This document shows, one piece after another, positions 52,501-60,765 of a stretch of 64,000 nt of DNA. The notes beneath the pieces are model-generated. The model saw only the letters and a list, made by a program, of their open reading frames with translations, was not told the DNA's origin and made no database searches. Source of the stretch: a virus; IMG/VR virus record IMGVR_UViG_3300020437_000003, positions 81,972-145,971 of that record. One strand, given 5' to 3'. A program made the position numbers and the translations under genes. Every line of letters begins with the position of its first letter. Position 1 is the stretch's first letter.

Positions 52501-53096
52501 TTGCAACATATCAAATCAAGTTTGAATTGTTGGGCAGTGTTTCAAGAGAAGAATATCGTAAAAATGTTTTGATTCCGGGCCTTATGAAAATTAAAGGGCT
52601 TCGCATACTTCGCATTGGTAAGGCTGAACTCGCAGATAAGCCTAAGACTCTTAAAGAGTATGGAGCAGGCGCCGCCACTGGTGGTGGTATATCAAATTTT
52701 GGTGGTGTTGCGACAGGTCTTGGATTTGCTAGAATGCCTCAAGCTGCACCTATGCCAACGCCTCGCAAAATGCTTCAGCAAGTCATCGACGATTGGGTTG
52801 AAGGCGGAGTGATGGGTTATGACCGGCCAATGAATACTAATGACAGTTCGTATCATGTTATGGTACCAGTAGAGGAGTTATTGCCATATATCGGTAGGGA
52901 ATTTAGAGCGCCTAAAGATGCATTTGATGGTATGTATCAAAACTTTATTGAATATGGTGCACAAAATCCTGTTTACTTCTCGATTGGTAAAAATGGTCGT
53001 GCAAAAATAACAGGCAATGAAGATATTGTTTGGTTCGCTAAGAAATCTGGTCTTGATGAAGTGCCAGTATTTTTTAGTTATCAGGCGCAAGTTTAA
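49599..53096 (+). CDS. Giant late protein with a PcfJ-like segment
   Basis: This 1165-residue protein has a helical N-terminus. A segment SIEASRMGHCGDTPEGS followed by LYSLR and a strand ending in YQIKGRENLAP (about 251-307) resembles the core of PcfJ-type proteins (MGHCVG, then SLR, then Q-RG-N-P). An acidic middle follows (Asp/Glu-rich, about 370-560). A C-terminal part (about 910-1165) contains a ferredoxin-like TVRAIGDSRD...ATYQIKFE region. ACTATTTA upstream and a place ahead of tail-fibre-like genes suggest a virion or packaged protein. Function unknown. Confidence 0.55.
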   Translation: MDISTGNWFEYLREEVLTEGIRDIGLPEFVIDRIEEAMPNASEKAKMYIGNNWKKSVGSMRGAFTPNNLKYVLVTKLIDDYGDYVQLEDPTKRMADPVARTVEPFDINKGTNAPRVAYDDERIKQSEQVSFVLINLRNAVGKPMGTWRKAFMKGIKALSKAGIPSEKVESTKEYLANFYQDNFDMWWNRYDQLIAFLNDDPTNYELIKDQDSLREANAYAQQYFLDRENPEQVLHEFDDGSYWYDLQTSNCSIEASRMGHCGDTPEGSLYSLRKQQSKRRDPSSYVTIAAGDNVIYQIKGRENLAPPEETWDHIVWFVENMGIEEIRETGQHSQDEEGLREMVQYLASQTGARTTAGPEATAEAAEEYCRNVDDRFYDNRDELERASIGYDIPETYDGGDTVYVNMSADYEFTINLGWPGVESRDGMFRPMAGPDSDEPLELEDIPGGSYSERSRFASEIGLDDMANELPGDQADYEYDVVMLVAAQPDDEDFDPSYPATAHLRVRLMNYETTYADEDGEVREYDDWADSMLEFESDVAPESIETIRQALAAEDYIEKTRYDRDKQDLINLTDLDKWHVKDMGGGLEFDWLADDRQPLHYYPQKLPTSTFLYAMGTGNVVGGTSDPMQILIEIFGYGKRYGYANMQGIMDPSIANAFAAKLNNAVREAMATKAKGQQDFDFGPDYVKPQEAAKLLADDTDFVVLPSVKYDVSSPEEFPTFRIAWLYRMRVGPKSGADEVGVIKDIASYLNENPQLVVKAANETIKFYVDEFIKKLELRKSRVTSNQDVQALINKSKSQMQMVLDRAPGAFIPLSNRIAELIRERGPLMLDWFESNYANMSEYERYVLVTRFLVPMARGNFNMFSTDITSIDEDGKPKRFDYLVRKLEHRATGKPMSESVEDQINRIDRLLNERDPNYDLRIYSIRADLSIQKNVGGEVQQTQTEIRGIEGVTTVRAIGDSRDVGTSQVATYQIKFELLGSVSREEYRKNVLIPGLMKIKGLRILRIGKAELADKPKTLKEYGAGAATGGGISNFGGVATGLGFARMPQAAPMPTPRKMLQQVIDDWVEGGVMGYDRPMNTNDSSYHVMVPVEELLPYIGREFRAPKDAFDGMYQNFIEYGAQNPVYFSIGKNGRAKITGNEDIVWFAKKSGLDEVPVFFSYQAQV

Positions 53097-53098
53097 TT

Positions 53099-53890
53099 AT
53101 GAGTAGTATGTTAAAGAATGTATTAGGTTGTTTTGTAATTGCTACTATCGCTGCATTCTTAACTCATCTTGTTGTATATGGACAATATGTTAGTAATCAG
53201 TTGCCAGTTCGTGACTTAAGTACAATATCGAAAATTTCTGATGCTAGAAATGTCAATAGTGTAAAATCAATTAAAAAATCACGAACCAGTTCAGTTAGAG
53301 TGATGTCGCTTGATATCGATGGCGGTATGATATCCACTTCTAGCGGAACATTTTTTGTTTATGATAATACAAATTATGTTATCACTACTTCACACGGCTT
53401 ACTTGGTGGTTGCGAAACAATACAAATTGAGTCCGATGGCGAGCTTTTTGATTGCTTTGATGAAATTGTCATTGACAAGCAAAACGATTATGCTATATTA
53501 GAGGTGGATTATGTAACCAATAGAAAGCCTTTAACTTATCCTAAAGACTTCGTAAAGAACAATAATGGGTGGAGTAAGTCATTAACATTATTAAATAAAA
53601 TTGTATATACAGGATACCCAAATTCAATTGGTCCCCTGACTGTCGCTGGTAATATAATGGGTTTTGATTCTCAAGGTCTAATTTACATACAATCGTATGC
53701 TTGGTCAGGCTCATCTGGTTCTGGTGTTTTTGATCAATCAGGAAAATTAATGGGCTATATTCTGGCTATTGATGTAGGACAAAACGAATTTGGAACAGCG
53801 ATTTTAGAAAATGTAATGATTGTCGTACCTATATACAAAGTCGATTGGTCTGTGATTACTAAAAAGGAATTAACAAATGTCGGAAAATAA
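53099..53890 (+). CDS. Membrane-anchored trypsin-like serine protease
   Basis: The 263-residue product has an N-terminal transmembrane or signal segment (VLGCFVIATIAAFLTHLVV, 8-26) and a chymotrypsin-fold protease domain: TTSHGL with His99, KQNDYAIL with Asp130, and GSSGSG with Ser206 in place of GNSGG. The full triad is present. It lies between the giant protein and tail-fibre genes. It may process surface or envelope proteins at entry or exit. Confidence 0.8.
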   Translation: MSSMLKNVLGCFVIATIAAFLTHLVVYGQYVSNQLPVRDLSTISKISDARNVNSVKSIKKSRTSSVRVMSLDIDGGMISTSSGTFFVYDNTNYVITTSHGLLGGCETIQIESDGELFDCFDEIVIDKQNDYAILEVDYVTNRKPLTYPKDFVKNNNGWSKSLTLLNKIVYTGYPNSIGPLTVAGNIMGFDSQGLIYIQSYAWSGSSGSGVFDQSGKLMGYILAIDVGQNEFGTAILENVMIVVPIYKVDWSVITKKELTNVGK

Positions 53891-54059
53891 GATACCATGT
53901 TTCTATACAACTATGATTGATAAGCTTGAGAGTTTGGACACTAAGGTTAATGAAATCCAAAACAGTATTAAAATATTTAAGGCAATGATAAATGAAAGGA
54001 TTGATACAGAAAAACTTTCCAAACAAACCACAACTGAGGATAATGATGAGCACCGATGA
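53877..54059 (+). CDS. Small coiled-coil protein
   Basis: The ATG at 53877 overlaps the protease gene by 14 bases. The 60-residue product has a heptad-like stretch (MIDKLESLDTKVNEIQNSI, 13-31). It overlaps the next gene at its end. It could be a small trimerising chaperone, but this is inferred only from the coiled coil. Confidence 0.5.
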   Translation: MSENKIPCFYTTMIDKLESLDTKVNEIQNSIKIFKAMINERIDTEKLSKQTTTEDNDEHR

Positions 54060-54435
54060 AATCAGAGACGAAGATGAGATTTCGACCGTAGCCGAAGATT
54101 TAAAACCTAAGAAGCCATCTAAACGAGCACCGCAGGGCATCCGCACCTTTACAGTCTGCCGGCAGAATGACGAGACAGGCATATCGGGTGAAGGTGTTGT
54201 GATAGAAGGTGCAACATTTGCCACCGGTCATACGGTTATACACTGGCTAACGCCAGCCCCTAGGGGATCAATTGCTTTCTTTGATGCATTCGATGATTTT
54301 ATTAAAATTCACGTTAGTTCTCATCCGACAAACAATACAATTATTACATTTGAAGATGGCGAACAAATTGTTCATAAAGCCGATGGTTCAATAGTTAAGA
54401 ATTCTGCGGAATCTGAGACAGAGCAAACTATTTAA
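54046..54435 (+). CDS. Small phage protein with SGxGxVxEG motif
   Basis: I choose the ATG at 54046 (MSTDEIRDE) for its spacing from GAGGA; an ATG at 54043 is next to it. The 129-residue product has an acidic start and a beta region: FTVCRQNDETGISGEGVVIE then GATFATGHTVIHWLTPAP. This layout matches a widespread small phage family with the pattern R-D-SG-SG-G-V-EG, whose role is unknown to me. It may be a virion or host-takeover protein. Confidence 0.5.
   Translation: MSTDEIRDEDEISTVAEDLKPKKPSKRAPQGIRTFTVCRQNDETGISGEGVVIEGATFATGHTVIHWLTPAPRGSIAFFDAFDDFIKIHVSSHPTNNTIITFEDGEQIVHKADGSIVKNSAESETEQTI
54427..54434 (+). promoter_or_regulatory. ACTATTTA motif upstream of tail-fibre genes
   Basis: The octamer overlaps the last codons of the preceding gene and lies 25 bases before the ATG of the first propeller-like gene, with AAAGGAG in between. 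Confidence 0.45.
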
Positions 54436-54458
54436 TATACACAAAGGAGATAGTGAGA

Positions 54459-55595
54459 ATGACTTACAAGTTCAGAGGAACAACAATTGATTATACGGAG
54501 CCCAGCGCTGGGGCTACACGATGGTCTGTAATTGGCGGCGGTAGCAACGGCGGTAGATTTTGGTATCTTGATAACGATACAGTAAGTGGACATAGTACTG
54601 GCACTGTTAATAGCTGGAGTGGTAGTTATACACCTTTTGGCAGCGAAGAAAATGTTTTCGCTCTGGGCTATGGAAAAGACTCAAATGGCGATGGTATTTA
54701 CATTGCAGCCGCGAACGATGGAAACAAAGAGCTTGCCCGCAGCGGCACCGATGTCACCAGCACTGCTAATTGGACGACTATCAATATCAGCACTACGGGA
54801 GGTATCGCTGTAATTGTCGATGTGCTCTGGGCAGCCCACTCTAGCGGCGCTACCGCAGGTGTTTGGATGGCAGTTGGTACAGGCGCTCACTCACGTGTGT
54901 ATAGAAGCACTGACGGTGGAGTAAACTGGTCGGCCGTAGCAGTGCCAAATGGCGATACGGGCGAGTACATTCCCCAAATCGCATCAAACGGCTCAGGCAC
55001 TTGGGCATTCGTTCACGACGACGGTTTTTACCTCAGCACTGATGATGGTGCAAGCTTTACAAAATCAACACCGTTTACAATGGTCAGAGGCAATGGCATT
55101 GCTTACAATGCATCAAACAACACTTGGATAGTCTCATACACTAACGGCGGTGTCCTAAATGCAAGGTCTTGCTCTGGGACGGATTTTACCACTTGGAGCG
55201 CGGAGACGGCACTAACTGGCACCGGCGGTGCCGTAGAGGGACATTCATCAGACATCGGCACAAGTTTTGGTAGAAGAGTGAGAGTCGTCGCATACGATGG
55301 AAAAGTTATGTTTGTATCAGCAACAGATACTTCCAAGAAATCCAGAGTTGCGACTTGCGATGTTAACGGCACTACGATCTCGAATATGGATACCCAACAA
55401 CTAACGGGCACTACCGATACATTCTGTAGTGGATTCACCGATGGGAATGTGTGGATGATCACTGCTAGAGATGGAGACACTTGGATCAGCACGGACAATA
55501 CAGCAAACTGGATTAGACTTTCCAATGGTATAACTGGTTTTGGAAATGGTGGTATGGGCGGTGTTGCGGCAGATGTATTCTTACCACTTGATTAA
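54459..55595 (+). CDS. Asp-box beta-propeller tail-fibre-like protein, copy 1
   Basis: I choose the ATG at 54459, giving MTYKFRGTTIDYTEPS, because the next gene starts the same way; a GTG six bases upstream is in frame. The 378-residue product has Asp-box repeats such as YRSTDGGVNW and LSTDDGASF, typical of sialidase-type beta-propellers in phage receptor-binding or tail-fibre proteins. It is a close paralogue of the next gene; the middle third (IASNGSGTWAFVHDDGFYLS) is nearly identical. Confidence 0.75.
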   Translation: MTYKFRGTTIDYTEPSAGATRWSVIGGGSNGGRFWYLDNDTVSGHSTGTVNSWSGSYTPFGSEENVFALGYGKDSNGDGIYIAAANDGNKELARSGTDVTSTANWTTINISTTGGIAVIVDVLWAAHSSGATAGVWMAVGTGAHSRVYRSTDGGVNWSAVAVPNGDTGEYIPQIASNGSGTWAFVHDDGFYLSTDDGASFTKSTPFTMVRGNGIAYNASNNTWIVSYTNGGVLNARSCSGTDFTTWSAETALTGTGGAVEGHSSDIGTSFGRRVRVVAYDGKVMFVSATDTSKKSRVATCDVNGTTISNMDTQQLTGTTDTFCSGFTDGNVWMITARDGDTWISTDNTANWIRLSNGITGFGNGGMGGVAADVFLPLD

Positions 55596-55607
55596 GGAAA
55601 ATGAATT

Positions 55608-56819
55608 ATGACTTACAAATTTAGAGGGACAACTATTGACTACACAGAGCCAAGCACTGGTGCAACACGATGGTCTGTAACATCTGGTCGAAGCGGCGAT
55701 AATCAAGGTAAGTTTTACTATTTGTCTAATGACACCATAACAGCCGCCACAACTAATAATTCTGCTCATGATTGGCTTGGAGGCTACAACATATGGGGTG
55801 TTGAAAGTCGTACCGCCCGTGGTATTCGTGCATTAGGATATGGTAAAGATGCCAGCGGTAATGGTATTTATATAGCAGCACAAGTAAGTCACACCACTAA
55901 TGAATTTGCTATCCAGTCGGGCTCTGCTGTCGAAGTCGTCGCCGGTACTCCACCAAGTGCTGCAGATGTAAACCCTTGGACTTTAGTAGATGTAACCGGC
56001 TCCAACAGTAATCAAGTACAGATTTTTGATGTAGTCTGGGGTGCTGACTCTGGTGGAGCGGCCGCCGGAACTTGGATGGCTGTTGGCGAGCAAAGTAATG
56101 ATCAGGCTGTTTATAGAAGTAGAGACGGCGGACAAAATTGGCAAGCTATTGCAGTGCCGTCTGGGGATTCTAGTGAAGATGTCCACACAATTGCATCAAA
56201 CGGTTCTGGAACTTGGGCTTTTGTTCACGATGACGGCTTCTATCTGAGCACCGATGATGGTGCGAGCTTCACAAAATCTACCCCATTTACTATGGTAAGA
56301 GGGGTGGGTATCGGCTATAATAAATCAAATAACACTTGGATTGTTTCATATATTAATGGTGGAAACTACAATGTTAGGACTTGTTCTGGCACAGACTTTA
56401 CTACTTGGAGTAGCGAAACAGTAATTACTGGTAATGCCGGCACATTTGTTGATGTGGGTGCAGTTCCCCATTTTATCCGAGCATACAATGGAAGGGTAAT
56501 GATTCAACCTTACAGTAACGTGAACAAAGCCTCAAGAATTGCAATTCTTGATGTAAACGGAACCTCAATATCAAATTTGGACACCATTCAATTTGCAGGT
56601 GGAAACTCCAAACCAATCCGCTGTTCCGCTACTGATGGCACTACTTGGTTGGTTGGCACCAGAGGTGGAAACATTTTTAAGAGTACAGACAATGCTGAAA
56701 CTTGGGTAAAAATATCAGATTCTTTACAAGGTCCAACCTCTCCAAACTATGCCGTGCCGCACATTTTTGATGGTATTGCTAATATGGCGATGGCAGCCGA
56801 TGTATATTATCCTTTATAG
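55608..56819 (+). CDS. Asp-box beta-propeller tail-fibre-like protein, copy 2
   Basis: The 403-residue product shares the N-terminus MTYKFRGTTIDYTEPS and the central Asp-box segments (YRSRDGGQNW, LSTDDGASF) with copy 1, but differs in the outer loops (for example an ASYVEVVAGTPPS-like insertion near 105). Tandem paralogues with variable loops suggest host-range diversification or a heteromeric fibre tip. ATG follows AAGGAAAA. Confidence 0.75.
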   Translation: MTYKFRGTTIDYTEPSTGATRWSVTSGRSGDNQGKFYYLSNDTITAATTNNSAHDWLGGYNIWGVESRTARGIRALGYGKDASGNGIYIAAQVSHTTNEFAIQSGSAVEVVAGTPPSAADVNPWTLVDVTGSNSNQVQIFDVVWGADSGGAAAGTWMAVGEQSNDQAVYRSRDGGQNWQAIAVPSGDSSEDVHTIASNGSGTWAFVHDDGFYLSTDDGASFTKSTPFTMVRGVGIGYNKSNNTWIVSYINGGNYNVRTCSGTDFTTWSSETVITGNAGTFVDVGAVPHFIRAYNGRVMIQPYSNVNKASRIAILDVNGTSISNLDTIQFAGGNSKPIRCSATDGTTWLVGTRGGNIFKSTDNAETWVKISDSLQGPTSPNYAVPHIFDGIANMAMAADVYYPL

Positions 56820-56829
56820 GAATTAAGTT

Positions 56830-57504
56830 ATGACATACAAATATTCGAGAGGCAATCGCAAAGTTGGAGATCTTCAATTTGAAGATGACACAAACACCGA
56901 GATTGACTTTGAGGACGATTACATCGCTCTTGAGGCTGCTGGAACCGCTGTTTTGGTTGTCTCCGGCTCTAATGTTGGAATCGGAACGACAACCCCTGAT
57001 TCTCTTTTAAGTCTTGATGGGACACAACCTAAGATAAAGTTTACCGAGAGTGGACAGAACCGGGCAGAAATATTTATCAATGATTCGGATAACCTAAAGG
57101 TTGTGAACCGAGCTAGCAATAAGCATATGGTGTTCGAGATTAGCGATGGTGGTACTTTGAGAGAGGGGCTGAGGTTACGAGCCACTTCAAATATTCAAGG
57201 GTCTACATCGCCAGAGGTGGTGATTAATGACGGCTCTACTTCCCTGATGGATTTCCGTGTTGAGTCTGACAACAACACTCACATGATTTATGTAGATGGT
57301 GCTAATGATAAGGTTGGTATTAATACTAAGTCACCAAGCCAAATACTTGACATTGATGGCGACACTATCAGATTGAGAAGCCAAAGAACAATTCCTAGCT
57401 CAAATACTTTTGGTGAAGCTGGCGAAATATGTTATGACCAAAATTATATTTACATTTGTATTGCTACTGATACTTGGCGAAGAGTAGCAATTAGTAGTTG
57501 GTAG
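56830..57504 (+). CDS. Tail-fibre-like protein with MTYK start
   Basis: The 224-residue product begins MTYKYSRGNRKVGDLQF and contains GSNVGIGTTTPDSLLSLDG (about 46-64) and VGINTKSPSQILDIDG (about 157-172), a repeat pattern typical of phage fibre shafts and S74-type fibre proteins. It ends GEICYDQNYIYICIATDTW, like known fibre ends. No intramolecular chaperone peptidase motif is present. It shares MTYK with the two propeller genes, perhaps a docking peptide. Confidence 0.75.
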   Translation: MTYKYSRGNRKVGDLQFEDDTNTEIDFEDDYIALEAAGTAVLVVSGSNVGIGTTTPDSLLSLDGTQPKIKFTESGQNRAEIFINDSDNLKVVNRASNKHMVFEISDGGTLREGLRLRATSNIQGSTSPEVVINDGSTSLMDFRVESDNNTHMIYVDGANDKVGINTKSPSQILDIDGDTIRLRSQRTIPSSNTFGEAGEICYDQNYIYICIATDTWRRVAISSW

Positions 57505-57516
57505 ACTAATTATAGT

Positions 57517-58437
57517 ATGAATGGAACAAATTGGAAGGACTTCGTAGACTCAATTCACGAAGTGGAAGCATATCAAAAGAAAGTCCGCAAGGGCTATGTG
57601 AAAGGCCGAAATAAGTACACCCAGACTGGCCCACAACGACAAGGCGGTGCACCATTTGATGAAGAACCGCCCGACACTAGATCAAAGTCTGCGCCTCCGG
57701 GCTTTGGAGCATTGGGCGAGGAAGTTGAAGCATCATCTTTCGATACAAATGAAACACTTGAGCCTGAAATATGGGATGGTGAAGAAATCAACCCCCGTAT
57801 TCGCGAGAGATTAATTCAAATAGCACTGAATTTTATTGATGGGCTGCCCATCGATGTTAACGTTAAAGACATTACTTTGACTGGTTCACTTGCTAACTAC
57901 AATTGGTCAAACTACTCTGATGTTGATTTACATATTATTGTTGATTTTTTAGAAGTTGATGAAAATATAGATCTTGTTAAATCATTTTTTGACAATGCGC
58001 GTATGAAGTGGAATAATGACCATGATATTACAATGAAGGGGTATGACGTTGAGATATATGTTGAAAATGAAGGTGAATCGCACAAGTCATCCGGGGTTTA
58101 TTCTCTTTTAAAAGGTGATTGGATTAAACGACCAAAAAAATACAGAAGCAGTATTGATTTCCCTTCTGCCAAAATGAAAGCACAAGATATTGAATTTCAA
58201 GTTAATATAGTTGCTAACCTAATCACAGCTAAAAAATATAACACAGCTTTGAAAAATATCGATAGACTAAAAGAGAAGATTAGGAATATGCGTCGTGCTG
58301 GACTTGAAAGCCCTAAGCAGGAATTCTCAGTTGAAAATATTGCGTTCAAAATACTGAGAAGAAATGACACGCTCGGCTATTTGAATGATTTAAAAAAGAA
58401 AGCGTATGATGATAAAATGACTATTAAGGATCAATAA
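57517..58437 (+). CDS. DNA polymerase beta-like nucleotidyltransferase
   Basis: The 306-residue product has a variable Gly/Pro N-terminus and a nucleotidyltransferase core: LTGSLANYNWSNYSDVDLHI (about 118-137), where GS and the SDVDLH Asp pair form the catalytic site, and a third acidic position in YDVEIYVE. It could add nucleotides to RNA or modify proteins. A helical C-terminal domain follows. It shares a base with the start of the next gene (TAATGA). Confidence 0.75.
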   Translation: MNGTNWKDFVDSIHEVEAYQKKVRKGYVKGRNKYTQTGPQRQGGAPFDEEPPDTRSKSAPPGFGALGEEVEASSFDTNETLEPEIWDGEEINPRIRERLIQIALNFIDGLPIDVNVKDITLTGSLANYNWSNYSDVDLHIIVDFLEVDENIDLVKSFFDNARMKWNNDHDITMKGYDVEIYVENEGESHKSSGVYSLLKGDWIKRPKKYRSSIDFPSAKMKAQDIEFQVNIVANLITAKKYNTALKNIDRLKEKIRNMRRAGLESPKQEFSVENIAFKILRRNDTLGYLNDLKKKAYDDKMTIKDQ

Positions 58438-58673
58438 TGAAGTTTGTTAGTATTGACGAGAGTAGTAAAGTCTTCCCCGGCGAATATTTGCTTTATGAGC
58501 CCAGCCAAATAATTGTTTTATGTGGGGCGTTCAACCGCAGCAATGATATGATTCGAGCCTTTGGACAAGGCCGATATATTGAAGATAAAATTAATAATTT
58601 CAAAAAGATTGATATGGATCCAAATGAACACAAAGAACACTACCGCTCAAGATGCAAGGGGTGTGGTGGTTAA
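58437..58673 (+). CDS. Small hypothetical protein ending in CxxC
   Basis: The 78-residue product starts at the overlapping ATG. It ends with YRSRCKGCGG, where the two Cys could bind metal. An inner hydrophobic strand pattern (YLLYEPSQIIVLCGAF) is seen. Function unknown. Confidence 0.55.
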   Translation: MKFVSIDESSKVFPGEYLLYEPSQIIVLCGAFNRSNDMIRAFGQGRYIEDKINNFKKIDMDPNEHKEHYRSRCKGCGG

Positions 58674-58694
58674 ACAATTAAAAGGAGTTTAGTT

Positions 58695-58952
58695 ATGAAA
58701 AGTACTGGTTTTTCCTGCGGGCCCTTCGCAGATGTCCTAAAAAGGGTTGATGATTTTGGCACATCGCTGTACTTCTCTCAACTATACTATGAAACTATGA
58801 TGCAACATCAAGAGCTTGTTGTACAATTGCAGATTGCTAAAAATAATGATGACCCCGACTTAATTAAAGAACTTGAAGAGCAGATTTGCTTTATTGAACA
58901 TGCCTGCCAAATTACTGATCTAATTGATTTGCCTTTCTCAGAGAATAATTGA
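58695..58952 (+). CDS. Small helical hypothetical protein
   Basis: Preceded by AAAGGAG. The 85-residue product is mostly helical (LYYETMMQHQELVVQLQIAK). Function unknown; the next gene follows without a gap. Confidence 0.55.
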   Translation: MKSTGFSCGPFADVLKRVDDFGTSLYFSQLYYETMMQHQELVVQLQIAKNNDDPDLIKELEEQICFIEHACQITDLIDLPFSENN

Positions 58953-59216
58953 ATGACAAAGATTAATATATATTGTTTATTTGACGATAATGATAGCCTG
59001 TATGGCGTTTACTCGTCAATTAAGGCCGCGCACCGCGATGCGCTTAAACTGTGCAATACGGGCAATTCTGGGGTTTTTATTAGACTTGATGACTCATCAA
59101 TTAAGCCAACTGTTACAATACTAAGAAACATATTTAAAGGCGAGCTTGACATAAAAGTAAATTACTTTTCTGCTAGATCAAAAGTTACCATTTTAAAGAC
59201 AAATATTAAAGAATAA
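58953..59216 (+). CDS. Small hypothetical protein
   Basis: The 87-residue product starts directly after the previous stop. It begins KINIYCLFDDNDSLYGVY with a strand-turn-strand pattern followed by a helix (IKAAHRDALKLC), an arrangement seen in small phage proteins of unknown function. Confidence 0.5.
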   Translation: MTKINIYCLFDDNDSLYGVYSSIKAAHRDALKLCNTGNSGVFIRLDDSSIKPTVTILRNIFKGELDIKVNYFSARSKVTILKTNIKE

Positions 59217-59227
59217 ATAGTTACTAT

Positions 59228-59467
59228 ATGCGGGTAAAAAATGGTGACCTCATTAAGTGGGTTTCACATCACGACACTTTTAAAGCTTCACCAACTGATG
59301 TTGTGGGGATCTCGCCGATATACAGATATGGTATAGTTTTGGATATATCACGCAAAAAAAGCACTGCTATTATTGCCCACTGTTTCGATTGTAAGGATTC
59401 AAAGCTAGTTATTTTAGATACGAATTATGATTTCGTTGAAGTTATCAGTGAGAGAAAAGATGGCTAA
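59228..59467 (+). CDS. SH3-like small protein, KVGDL family
   Basis: The 79-residue product starts MRVKNGDLIKWVSH, has YGIVLDISRKK in the middle and ends FVEVISERKDG. The (K)xGDL start, GIVLDI strand and VEVISE ending are shared with small proteins at 62698-64000. It overlaps the next gene by eight bases. Function unknown; the fold is predicted to be a small barrel. Confidence 0.6.
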   Translation: MRVKNGDLIKWVSHHDTFKASPTDVVGISPIYRYGIVLDISRKKSTAIIAHCFDCKDSKLVILDTNYDFVEVISERKDG

Positions 59468-59768
59468 TATATTTTTTAATGATGGCGAAAAATTATCAAA
59501 ACAAAATGCTATCAACTCCCTGACACTTGAAATATCCAATTACTACGGTGGTAGGTACGAAGTTGTCGCTGGTTCTGATGATGGGGGTTCTGTTCTTGAG
59601 GTAATTGTTGAGGTTGATGTTCCGAGTGAGACCATAATCACACAGTGTCCCGACTTTCCACTATTTGATGTAATCCCTAAATGGGGTGGTTGGCGATGTC
59701 AAGTTGTTAAAGTTCCACACGGATACATCGACGCAATCGTACTGTCCCCTGAAGTTGATGATTACTGA
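59460..59768 (+). CDS. Small hypothetical protein
   Basis: I choose the ATG at 59460, overlapping the preceding stop. The 102-residue product has MANIFFNDGEKLSKQNAI, then beta-rich segments SVLEVIVEVDVPSETII and WRCQVVKVPHGY. No family recognised. Confidence 0.55.
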   Translation: MANIFFNDGEKLSKQNAINSLTLEISNYYGGRYEVVAGSDDGGSVLEVIVEVDVPSETIITQCPDFPLFDVIPKWGGWRCQVVKVPHGYIDAIVLSPEVDDY

Positions 59769-59789
59769 CATTTAGCTGACAAATAATTC

Positions 59790-59818
59790 TTGACCTTCTA
59801 GTATGTATCCTATATATT
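59790..59818 (+). promoter_or_regulatory. Sigma-70-like promoter
   Basis: TTGACC (59790-59795), 17 bp, TATATT (59813-59818). It lies 19 bases before the ATG of the 208-residue gene. Confidence 0.7.
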
Positions 59819-59836
59819 ATAAGTGTTGGAGGGAAC

Positions 59837-60463
59837 ATGAAAGAAGAAATTGAAATGGCTCTTAGTCGTCCAGTATGTACAGGGTGGGACCGTGGATTTC
59901 TTGAATCGATTTTAGGTCAGCTTGAGAAGGGTCGTACACTCTCAGAGAAACAAGTTACGACTGCTACCAAAGTTATCCTTCGTAACGGCGAGGAGGCTCA
60001 ATCCCTTCACGATGAGTGGGAGAGCGTATACATTAAAGAGCATAAGTCGGATGCACTTGTGCTTGCGCAGTATTATAACACCACCGGCTACTTTTCTGAG
60101 TTAACTCGCGATATTCTCAAAGGCTTGGTGCCTGATATGCGGGCATATACGAAAATGCGTAGTAATAAGTATGCTCAGAGAGTTTTAGATACACACCACG
60201 CTGAACCTAAATATCCTGCCGGCACTCTTGTGGCTGCTCGCGCGAACTGTTATGCAAAGAATATTGGCATTTCGGCACCCACAACTTGGAGTAGCCAAGA
60301 TCAAGCTGTTAAGGCTTTTCGCGCCAAAGGTGGCCTTATCATTCGAGTGCTAGATGTTATTCGTTCTGCTGCCAAGGGTGCAAAAATGTATAAGATTCTA
60401 CCGATCGGTAGCACAATCCCGGTGATTATTGAAGAGCGGTTTATTAAGTTAAAAAGAAAGTAG
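59837..60463 (+). CDS. Conserved hypothetical protein
   Basis: The 208-residue product starts behind TGGAGGG. The N-terminal half is helical (FLESILGQLEKGRTLSEKQ). The C-terminal half has beta segments with YPAGTLVAARANCYAKN, then PTTWSSQDQAVKA and IIRVLDVIRSAAKG. No catalytic motif is seen. It has its own promoter and so is probably early. Confidence 0.6.
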   Translation: MKEEIEMALSRPVCTGWDRGFLESILGQLEKGRTLSEKQVTTATKVILRNGEEAQSLHDEWESVYIKEHKSDALVLAQYYNTTGYFSELTRDILKGLVPDMRAYTKMRSNKYAQRVLDTHHAEPKYPAGTLVAARANCYAKNIGISAPTTWSSQDQAVKAFRAKGGLIIRVLDVIRSAAKGAKMYKILPIGSTIPVIIEERFIKLKRK

Positions 60464-60484
60464 GTGGCTCATACTAAATAATGT

Positions 60485-60721
60485 ATGGGATTTGATATAC
60501 CACCAAAATATAAGATAGGCAATCTCGTTAAGGGCTTTTATGATATTATTGAATATTATTATTGGCACGATGATCCTGATGATTATTTTACTACAACCCA
60601 CACTGGTGTCATCATTGATATCGACTATGAAATGGAATACTTTCAAGATTATGTCTACACTGTTTTATGTCTTGACGGAACAAAACGATATTTTATTGAA
60701 TCCGAACTAATAAAATTATAA
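60485..60721 (+). CDS. SH3-like small protein
   Basis: The 78-residue product has KYKIGNLVKGFYDII, THTGVIIDIDYEM and YTVLCLDGTKRYFIESELI, matching the KVGDL, GIIxD and strand pattern of the small-protein family in this region, with an extra aromatic insert (YYYWHDDPDDYF). Confidence 0.55.
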   Translation: MGFDIPPKYKIGNLVKGFYDIIEYYYWHDDPDDYFTTTHTGVIIDIDYEMEYFQDYVYTVLCLDGTKRYFIESELIKL

Positions 60722-60728
60722 AAACTAC

Positions 60729-60757
60729 TTGACAGCGTGTCGCTAACCTATTATAAT
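60729..60757 (+). promoter_or_regulatory. Strong sigma-70-like promoter for tRNA genes
   Basis: TTGACA (60729-60734), 17 bp, perfect TATAAT (60752-60757). Predicted start lies at the first base of tRNA-Leu. Confidence 0.88.
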
Positions 60758-60765
60758 TTATTTAT

